Positions 58,672 through 64,000 of a stretch of DNA of 64,000 nt are shown here, piece by piece (the first letter of the stretch is position 1; every line of letters starts with the position of its first letter). Below the pieces are notes generated by a model that was not told where the DNA came from, did not search any database, and was given only the letters and a program-made list of their open reading frames with translations. Made by a program: the position numbers and the translations under genes. The stretch comes from Pseudonocardia phyllosphaerae (GTDB taxonomy: Bacteria > Actinomycetota > Actinomycetes > Mycobacteriales > Pseudonocardiaceae). The stretch covers positions 124,001-188,000 of the forward strand of contig NZ_JBKGXS010000010.1 in the NCBI RefSeq assembly GCF_046546475.1, written 5' to 3'.

Positions 58672-59646
58672 GTGCAGCGCTGGCGTGGTCTCGAGGCCGT
58701 TCCACCCGGCTGGGGGCGGTGCGTCGTCACCATCGGGGTGTTCGACGGCGTCCACCGCGGTCACCGGCAGCTGATCGGGCGTGCGGTGGCCGAGGCCCGG
58801 CAGCGCGGGCTGCCCGCGGTCGTCGTCACGTTCGACCCGCACCCGGCCGAGCTGGTCCGGCCGGGGACGCATCCGGCGCGGCTGTCCACGCTCGACCGGC
58901 GGGCCCAGCTCGTCGCCGACGCGGGGGCGGACGTCTTCTGCGTCATCCCGTTCACCGAGCAGCTGTCCCGGATGGAACCGGCCGGGTTCGCGCACGAGGT
59001 CCTGGTCGACAAGCTGCACGCGGCCGTCGTCGTCGTGGGGCGGAACTTCACGTTCGGGCACCGCGCGTCCGGTGACGTCGACACCCTCGCCGAGCTCGGC
59101 ACCCGGTTCGGGTTCGCCTGCGAGGCACTGGATCTGATCTCCGACGACCAGGTCACGTTCTCCTCGACCTACATCCGGTCCTGCATCGACGCGGGTGCGG
59201 TCGTCGACGCGGCGCACGCGCTCGGGCGCTGGCACCGGGTCGACGGCGTGATCGTCCACGGGCACAAGCGGGGCCGGGACCTCGGCTACCCGACGGCGAA
59301 CGTCGCCTGCCCGCCGCACACCGCGATCCCCGCCGACGGGGTCTACGCCGGCTGGTTCCGCATCGGTGGGCGGCGGCTGATGGCGGCGATCTCGGTCGGC
59401 ACGAACCCGACCTTCTCCGGGCACGTGCGCACCGTCGAGGCCTACGTGCTCGACGTCGACGAGAACTTCTACGGCCACGAGGTCGGCGTCGAGTTCGTCG
59501 CCCGGCTGCGCGGGCAGGAGCAGTACGACGGCGTCGAGGCGCTCATCGCGCAGATGGGGCTCGACGTGGAGCGCACACGCGAGATGCTCACCGAGGTCGG
59601 CGACGCCCCCGGTCCCGACGAGGTCCCCGGCTTCACCGGCGGCTGA
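58672..59646 (+). CDS. ribF: bifunctional riboflavin kinase / FAD synthetase
   Basis: 324-aa enzyme converting riboflavin to FMN and then FAD. The N-terminal adenylyltransferase domain has GVFDGVHRGHRQLI, VVTFDPHP and VVGRNFTFGHRASGD, and the SSTYIRS block; the C-terminal kinase domain has GRDLGYPTANV and GTNPTFSG. The start is GTG, seven bases after a TAGGCT box. A 124-bp gap without a gene follows. Relatives are cytosolic and essential. Confidence 0.95.
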   Translation: MQRWRGLEAVPPGWGRCVVTIGVFDGVHRGHRQLIGRAVAEARQRGLPAVVVTFDPHPAELVRPGTHPARLSTLDRRAQLVADAGADVFCVIPFTEQLSRMEPAGFAHEVLVDKLHAAVVVVGRNFTFGHRASGDVDTLAELGTRFGFACEALDLISDDQVTFSSTYIRSCIDAGAVVDAAHALGRWHRVDGVIVHGHKRGRDLGYPTANVACPPHTAIPADGVYAGWFRIGGRRLMAAISVGTNPTFSGHVRTVEAYVLDVDENFYGHEVGVEFVARLRGQEQYDGVEALIAQMGLDVERTREMLTEVGDAPGPDEVPGFTGG

Positions 59647-59770
59647 GGCTTTACCGGCGGCTGAGCGGCGTCCGCGCCGGTCGCGGGGCTGAACGGTCGC
59701 GGGTGAGTGGAAATCCCCTGGTGGGTCCGATCGGCCGCCGCGCCGCGGCACGCAGGCGACGATCACCGGC

Positions 59771-60499
59771 ATGGACGAGCACGCGGCGGGCGACACCGGC
59801 GGGCGCGGGGGCGACGCGCGGGGCGTTCCGGCAGATGCCCCGGGAGACCCGGTGCACCGCAATCGGCGACGCCAGTGCGAGCTGTACGGCGAGCCGCTCG
59901 GCGACCGCGTCCGTCGCCTGACCATCGGGCTCGGCATCAGCCAGGCGCGGCTCGCGGCGACGATCGGGATCAGTCCCGCGATGCTGTCCCAGCTGGTCGG
60001 CGCGCGGCGGATCAAGATCGGCGACCCGGCGGTGCTGGGGCGGCTGGCGTCGCTCGACCGCGTCGTCGCGGCCGGGCCGGTCCATCCGGACGACATCCCC
60101 GCGCTGCTCGCCGACGTCCGTGCGCAGACGGTGCACTGGGGACCCGCGGCGACCGCAGGCGAGTGCCCGCCGTATCCGGCCGCGGGGCACCCGTACCGCG
60201 GTGCCGGGCTGGCGTATCCGCACCGGGAAAGTTCCGCGCATCCGCACCGGGGAAGTTCCGGAGGGGCGCATCCGCACCGCGGGGATACCGGAGCAGCACA
60301 TCCGCACCACGGGGGCTCCGGCGTGGCGCATCCGCACCGCGGCACCGGGCGGCGCGACGCCCCGCACACGGCCCCGCACACCGAGGACCCGCTGCGCGGC
60401 ATCTCCGACACGGCCCGGCTGATCGCGGCCGCCGCGGTGCTCGCGCCACGGTTCCCCGACGTCGCCGACGCCCTCCGCCGCGCCGCCACCGGGCGCTGA
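59771..60499 (+). CDS. helix-turn-helix (XRE-like) regulator with His-rich repeat linker
   Basis: 242 aa. A disordered, Gly/Asp-rich start (1-40) leads to an XRE-type HTH (about 45-90: LGDRVRRLTIGLGISQARLAATIGISPAMLSQLVGARR). Residues 140-203 contain 13 histidines in imperfect repeats of the type AHPHRG(S/D)xG, and the C-terminus (about 205-242, LRGISDTARLIAAAAVLAPRFPDVADALRRA) is helical. I recognise the HTH but not the repeat. Histidines could bind Zn, Ni or Cu, but the repeat may equally be a passive linker. The gene lies outside the conserved ribF-rpsO order and is probably a lineage-specific insertion. Confidence 0.75.
   Translation: MDEHAAGDTGGRGGDARGVPADAPGDPVHRNRRRQCELYGEPLGDRVRRLTIGLGISQARLAATIGISPAMLSQLVGARRIKIGDPAVLGRLASLDRVVAAGPVHPDDIPALLADVRAQTVHWGPAATAGECPPYPAAGHPYRGAGLAYPHRESSAHPHRGSSGGAHPHRGDTGAAHPHHGGSGVAHPHRGTGRRDAPHTAPHTEDPLRGISDTARLIAAAAVLAPRFPDVADALRRAATGR
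60220..60350. repeat. tandem repeat encoding His-rich linker
   Basis: A unit containing GCATCCGCACCG recurs at irregular 24-36 base spacing (about 60220, 60237, 60267, 60297 and 60330) and encodes the Ala-His-Pro-His-Arg-Gly motifs of the HTH regulator. It is in frame throughout. Confidence 0.7.
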
Positions 60500-60589
60500 T
60501 GCCCGCCCCGCGGCCCGGTTGATGCCCGGCGCCCCGCGACCCGGTTGATGCCCAGTGCCCCGCCGCCGGCGGATGGTCACCTCCCGGAG

Positions 60590-60740
60590 ATGCCTCAGCT
60601 ACTGAGACGTTCGCCCACCGAGGTGACTGTCCCCGGCCGCAGCGAGGGCCGGGCCCGGGAGCCCGCCGGATGCCGCGCCGTGGACGTGGCCCCGCCGCAG
60701 CAGTGGCCCCGCCGCGGAAGTGACTCAGCCGCTGAGGCAT
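60590..60740. repeat. inverted pair of CTCAG hairpin elements
   Basis: ATGCCTCAGC begins at 60590 and its exact reverse complement GCTGAGGCAT ends at 60740. Each copy is itself a hairpin, CTCAG-CTA-CTGAG (60594-60606) and CTCAG-CCG-CTGAG (60724-60736). The 118 bases between them are G+C rich with no gene. Confidence 0.65.
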
Positions 60741-60762
60741 TCGCAGGACGTATCACCTGCTC

Positions 60763-60812
60763 CCGGCGGTCCCGGCGGTCCCGGCGGTCCCGGCGGTCCC
60801 GGCGGTCCCGGC
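60763..60812. repeat. 9-bp minisatellite
   Basis: Five consecutive copies of the unit GGTCCCGGC, almost identical, directly after the second CTCAG element. Unit length and lack of spacers exclude a CRISPR. Copy number is likely to vary between strains. Confidence 0.8.
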
Positions 60813-60967
60813 CGGCGGCCCGGAGGCTCCGAGTGCTGCCTCCCGTCACGTGCTTCACCTGCTGACGTAGTTGCGCCGGGTACCCCCTGGCCGGGCGAGC
60901 ACCGCGGGCGAGACGCGCCCGGCGAGCAGAGCGGCGCCGACCGGTGACGGGTGCGACGCTGACCCGC

Positions 60968-61573
60968 ATGCGGCTGTTCACCGCCCTCTGGCCGCCCGAT
61001 GACGTCGCCGCGGCCCTCGACGAGCACCTCCGCGCGTCCCCGCCCTGGCATCCCGACGGCGGCTGGCGCCTCGTCCCGCCCCGGAACCGGCACATCACCC
61101 TGTGCTTCCACGGCGACGACGACCCGGCCGTCCGCGCCGGGATCCTCGACCGCGACCTGGCCGGAGCCGCCGCGCCGGCGCTGCGGCTCGGCGGGCCGGG
61201 CACGTTCCCCGGCGTCCTCCGGCTCGCGGTCCGGAGCGCCCCCGCGGTTCCCGGCACCCCGGACCGCCGCACCGCCGACCCCGGCCCCGCGCACGCGCAC
61301 GCGCTCTGCGAGCTGGCCGCCCGGACGGGGGCCGACCCGTCGTCGTTCCACCCGCACCTCACGCTGGCGCGGCGCTCCGCCCGCGCGGACCGGGAACGGC
61401 CGGCCCTGCGGGACGGGGCGGCCGAGGACCCCGTGGGACCGTGGTGGACCCCGGCCGAGGCGCTGCTGGTCCGTAGTGACCTCACCCCGGACGGCCCGGT
61501 GTACACGCCGGTGCACCGTGTTCCGCTGGTCGTGCCGCCACCGGCCGGTACGGCCGTACCGACCGGGCCCTGA
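60968..61573 (+). CDS. thpR: RNA 2',3'-cyclic phosphodiesterase (ThpR/LigT family)
   Basis: 201-aa two-histidine (2H) phosphoesterase. Both HxT motifs are visible: RHITLCFHG (His42, Thr44) and HPHLTLAR (about residue 127). The N-terminus MRLFTALWPP and the 2H pseudo-symmetry match the ThpR group. It hydrolyses or ligates 2',3'-cyclic or 2'-5' ends of RNA. The ATG at 60968 gives the usual start and follows a GACGCT box by seven bases; a GTG at 60944 is also in frame. An insertion before rpsO relative to mycobacteria. Confidence 0.88.
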   Translation: MRLFTALWPPDDVAAALDEHLRASPPWHPDGGWRLVPPRNRHITLCFHGDDDPAVRAGILDRDLAGAAAPALRLGGPGTFPGVLRLAVRSAPAVPGTPDRRTADPGPAHAHALCELAARTGADPSSFHPHLTLARRSARADRERPALRDGAAEDPVGPWWTPAEALLVRSDLTPDGPVYTPVHRVPLVVPPPAGTAVPTGP

Positions 61574-61774
61574 CCAGCGACGCCGTGCCGGACCACGGGC
61601 GCGGGCCGCGCGCGGTGGACGGGGGAGCCGCTGGTACCGTTCTCCGTTGGGTCCGGCTGCAGTTCGTGGCGGCCGCGACCGACTACCGCCCGCTCCGCCG
61701 GTATCGCGCTCCTGCGCACCGGCCAGGGGAGCGGCACGGCCCCACGAACTGTTCACGACGAAGGAGTACCAGCA

Positions 61775-62044
61775 GTGGCACTGTCCACCGCCCAGAAGAA
61801 GTCCACGCTCGAGGAGTACGGGACCCACGCGAACGACACCGGGTCCCCCGAGGCCCAGGTCGCTCTGCTGACCCAGCGGATCACCGGCCTCACCGAGCAC
61901 CTGAAGCACCACAAGCACGACCACCACTCGCGTCGTGGCCTGCTGCTGCTGGTCGGCCGTCGCCGCCGGCTGCTGAAGTACCTGCGCGCGGTCGACGTCG
62001 CCCGTTACCGGGCGCTGATCGAGAAGCTCGGCCTCCGCCGCTGA
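61775..62044 (+). CDS. rpsO: 30S ribosomal protein S15
   Basis: 89-aa primary binding protein of the central domain of 16S rRNA. The classic sequence EEYGTHANDTGSPEAQVALLTQRITGLTEHLKHHKHDHHSRRGLLLLVGRRRRLLKYL is complete. GAAGGAG precedes the GTG at 61775. A leader of about 100-200 bases precedes the gene. Followed by a perfect 14-bp terminator-like hairpin and then pnp, as in most bacteria. Confidence 0.97.
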   Translation: MALSTAQKKSTLEEYGTHANDTGSPEAQVALLTQRITGLTEHLKHHKHDHHSRRGLLLLVGRRRRLLKYLRAVDVARYRALIEKLGLRR

Positions 62045-62051
62045 GACCCTG

Positions 62052-62083
62052 CGACCCGGTACCGGATCCCCGGTACCGGGTCG
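62052..62083 (+). terminator. strong hairpin between rpsO and pnp
   Basis: CGACCCGGTACCGG (62052-62065) pairs perfectly with CCGGTACCGGGTCG (62070-62083) around ATCC, with extra GAGA/TCTC pairing outside (62043-62046 and 62084-62087). Probably a terminator or an RNase III/PNPase processing site. Confidence 0.75.
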
Positions 62084-62223
62084 TCTCGCATCGGGCCCCG
62101 CCCGGTGCGGGGAGCACCACCCGAAGGACCGGGAAACATCCGTAAGACCGGTACGACCGGGTAAGACAACTGAAGCGCCGCCGTGAGGGACGGGGCAGCT
62201 CCGCCGGTCCTCGGTAGTGGCCC

Positions 62224-62257
62224 CCGGGATCACAGGTCCCGGAGGCTTCGATCGAAG
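62224..62257 (+). promoter_or_regulatory. structured pnp leader
   Basis: The 5' leader of pnp contains a hairpin CCGGGA-N7-TCCCGG (62224-62242) and directly after it a perfect 12-bp palindrome CTTCGATCGAAG (62246-62257). In other bacteria the pnp leader is a double-stranded target for RNase III and PNPase autoregulation; this could be the equivalent here. Confidence 0.5.
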
Positions 62258-62336
62258 ACCGGCCAAGCCGGAGTTCCCGACCGTCGTCGGCGGCGTCGTA
62301 CGAGAGCACTCCCTACGACGAGGAGCACAACACCGC

Positions 62337-64000
62337 ATGTCCGACGTGATTTCCGAGGACGGCGTGCACGAGAGCACGGCCGTCATCGACAACGGTGCCT
62401 ACGGCACGCGCACCATCCGGTTCGAGACCGGACGGCTCGCCCGCCAGGCCGCCGGGTCCGTCGTCGCCTACCTGGACGACGAGACCATGCTGCTGTCCGC
62501 CACGACCGCCTCGAAGCGGCCGAAGGACCAGTTCGACTTCTTCCCGCTCACCGTGGACGTCGAGGAGCGGATGTACGCCGCGGGCCGGATCCCCGGCTCG
62601 TTCTTCCGCCGCGAGGGCCGCCCGGGCACCGACGCGATCCTGACCTGCCGCCTGATCGACCGCCCGCTGCGCCCGTCGTTCGTCGACGGCCTGCGCAACG
62701 AGATCCAGGTCGTCGTGACGGTCCAGTCGCTGGACCCGAAGGACCCCTACGACGTCGTGGCGATCAACGCCGCGTCGGCGTCCACCCAGCTGGCGGGCCT
62801 GCCGTTCTCCGGCCCGGTCGGCGGCGTCCGCGTCGCACTGATCGCCAACGAGGCAGGCACCGACACCCAGTGGGTCGCCTTTCCGACCCACGACCAGCTC
62901 GAGCGCGCCGCGTTCGACATGGTCGTCGCCGGCCGCATCGTCGGTGACGACGTCGCGATCATGATGGTCGAGGCCGAGGCCACCGAGCAGACGCTCGAGC
63001 TGGTCGCGGGCGGCGCCACGGCCCCCACCGAGGACGTCGTCGCCGACGGCCTCGAGGCCGCGAAGCCGTTCATCCGCTCGCTGTGCGTCGCGCAGCAGCA
63101 GCTGGCCGACGTCGCCGCCAAGCCGACCGCCGACTACCCGGTCTTCCCGGCCTACCAGCCGGACGCGTTCGAGGCCGTCTCCGACGTCGCCGAGCAGGAC
63201 CTGGCGCAGGCGCTGACCATCGCAGGCAAGCAGGAGCGCGAGACCCGGATCGACGAGATCAAGGGCTCGGTCCTGGAGAAGCTGGGCGAGCGCTTCACCG
63301 GCCGCGAGGGCGAGCTGGGCGCGGCGTTCAAGTCGCTCAACAAGAAGCTGGTCCGCCAGCGGATCCTGCGCGACAAGGTCCGGATCGACGGCCGCGGCCT
63401 GACCGACATCCGGCCGCTCTCGGCCGAGGTCGAGATCATCCCGCGGGCGCACGGCTCGGCGCTGTTCGAGCGCGGCGAGACCCAGATCCTGGGTGTCACC
63501 ACGCTGAACATGCTCCGCATGGAGCAGACGATCGACTCCCTCGGCCCGGAGACGTCGAAGCGCTACCTGCACCACTACAATTTCCCGCCGTTCTCCACCG
63601 GTGAGACCGGCCGCGTCGGCTCGCCGAAGCGTCGCGAGATCGGCCACGGCGCCCTCGCCGAGCGCGCGATCCTGCCGGTCCTGCCGAACCGCGAGGAGTT
63701 CCCCTACGCGATCCGCCAGGTCTCCGAGGCGCTGGGCTCCAACGGCTCCACCTCGATGGGCTCGGTCTGCGCGTCGACGATGTCGCTGCTCAACGCCGGT
63801 GTGCCGCTGAAGGCGCCGGTCGCGGGCATCGCGATGGGCCTGGTCTCCGACGAGGTCGACGGCCAGACCCGCTACGTCGCGATGACCGACATCCTGGGCG
63901 CGGAGGACGCGTTCGGCGACATGGACTTCAAGGTCGCCGGCACCAAGGACTTCGTCACCGCGCTGCAGCTCGACACCAAGCTGGACGGCATCCCGTCCGA
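62337..64000 (+). CDS. pnp: polyribonucleotide nucleotidyltransferase (partial, 5' part)
   Basis: PNPase, phosphorolytic 3'-5' exoribonuclease of the degradosome. The window contains about 554 residues: both RNase PH-like domains begin here, with GRLARQAAGSVVAYLDDETMLLSATTASKRPKDQFDFFPLTVDVEERMYAAGRIPGSFFRREGRP in the first and FERGETQILGVTTLN and FPPFSTGETGRVGSPKRREIGHGALAERA in the second. The KH and S1 domains lie beyond the end of the window. GAGGAG is upstream of the ATG at 62337, separated by about 14 bases. The catalytic SMGSVCAS block is within range near the end. Confidence 0.96.
   Translation, partial: MSDVISEDGVHESTAVIDNGAYGTRTIRFETGRLARQAAGSVVAYLDDETMLLSATTASKRPKDQFDFFPLTVDVEERMYAAGRIPGSFFRREGRPGTDAILTCRLIDRPLRPSFVDGLRNEIQVVVTVQSLDPKDPYDVVAINAASASTQLAGLPFSGPVGGVRVALIANEAGTDTQWVAFPTHDQLERAAFDMVVAGRIVGDDVAIMMVEAEATEQTLELVAGGATAPTEDVVADGLEAAKPFIRSLCVAQQQLADVAAKPTADYPVFPAYQPDAFEAVSDVAEQDLAQALTIAGKQERETRIDEIKGSVLEKLGERFTGREGELGAAFKSLNKKLVRQRILRDKVRIDGRGLTDIRPLSAEVEIIPRAHGSALFERGETQILGVTTLNMLRMEQTIDSLGPETSKRYLHHYNFPPFSTGETGRVGSPKRREIGHGALAERAILPVLPNREEFPYAIRQVSEALGSNGSTSMGSVCASTMSLLNAGVPLKAPVAGIAMGLVSDEVDGQTRYVAMTDILGAEDAFGDMDFKVAGTKDFVTALQLDTKLDGIPS

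Larger units (their letters stand above)
60500..60967. other. repeat-rich gap between regulator and thpR, no gene supported
   Basis: About 470 bases in which I find no credible gene. It contains an oppositely oriented pair of CTCAG-N3-CTGAG hairpins (60590-60606 and 60724-60740) and a 9-bp minisatellite (about 60763-60812). The only open frame here (60545-60865) would encode an Arg-Ser repeat from the minisatellite and lacks codon-position structure. Confidence 0.6.

Noticed and set aside
58672..59646. FMN riboswitch before ribF
   Set aside because: Only 30 bases separate truB and ribF, too short for the RFN element, and a leaderless start is predicted.
60763..60812. Possible CRISPR array
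   Set aside because: Repeat units of nine bases are contiguous with no spacers and no cas genes are present in the window.
60545..60865. Small open frame with an Arg-Ser repeat across the minisatellite
   Set aside because: No ribosome-binding site, composition driven by the 9-bp repeat, and no recognisable domain.
1..64000. tRNA, rRNA, insertion sequences or prophage
   Set aside because: None recognised by cloverleaf-like sequence, rRNA motifs or transposase/integrase proteins; tRNAs could be missed without a dedicated search.

Overview
The window is about 73% G+C by eye, uses GTG starts heavily, and codes densely on both strands. Gene order and protein features point to a mycothiol-producing actinomycete of the Pseudonocardiaceae type: mycothione reductase, a mycobacterial-type MetAP1c, a DUF4439 pair, LigC/Prim-PolC, and a long Gly/Pro-rich IF2. 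From dxr rightwards the core follows the Mycobacterium tuberculosis Rv2870c-Rv2783c order (dxr, rip1, ispG, GNAT, penicillin-binding protein, mapB; then proS, DUF4439 pair, rimP, nusA, ylxR, infB, rbfA, DHH phosphoesterase, dinF, truB, ribF, rpsO, pnp), with accessory blocks inserted. The genus is an inference; no rRNA, tRNA or CRISPR was seen.

Layout. 1-5.7 kb: a LacI-controlled carbohydrate ABC transporter (binding lipoprotein, two permeases, ATPase) divergent from its regulator. 5.7-9.3 kb: a DNA-repair group (LigC ligase, Mug glycosylase, Prim-PolC) around three copies of a hairpin repeat. 9.4-19.9 kb: the isoprenoid, envelope and methionine-aminopeptidase core, interrupted by a flavin monooxygenase/MarR pair. 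19.9-26.8 kb: a peroxiredoxin followed by a six-gene, translationally coupled lipid-modification operon like the mycobacterial ufaA1 locus, but with two cyclopropane-synthase-type methyltransferases. 27-34 kb: PlsC acyltransferase, mycothione reductase, acetyltransferase, LapA-like protein, DEAD-box helicase, YaaA. 34.1-36.8 kb: a cysteine-containing leader peptide and hairpin ahead of metY-metX. 36.9-44.1 kb: membrane acyltransferase, flavoprotein, proS, YjbQ, class V aminotransferase and the DUF4439 pair. 44.3-53.8 kb: rimP-nusA-ylxR-infB, DUF503, rbfA, DHH phosphoesterase, methyltransferase, MATE exporter. 53.8-57.7 kb: a C4-dicarboxylate symporter with a CitA-type kinase and an OmpR-type regulator. 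57.7-64 kb: truB, ribF, a His-rich-repeat HTH regulator, a repeat-filled gap, thpR, rpsO and the 5' part of pnp.

Two general features stand out. Within operons most junctions are ATGA, GTGA or TGATG overlaps, so translation is tightly coupled. At many stand-alone genes a TANNNT-like -10 box lies only 6-8 bases before the start codon with no Shine-Dalgarno sequence, which predicts leaderless mRNAs and was used to choose starts. I see no obvious defence system, prophage, insertion sequence or biosynthetic cluster. The most interesting items are the cysteine leader peptide, the triple hairpin repeat, the doubled methyltransferase lipid operon, the dicarboxylate two-component locus with an 11-bp-period direct repeat, and the His-rich-repeat regulator.
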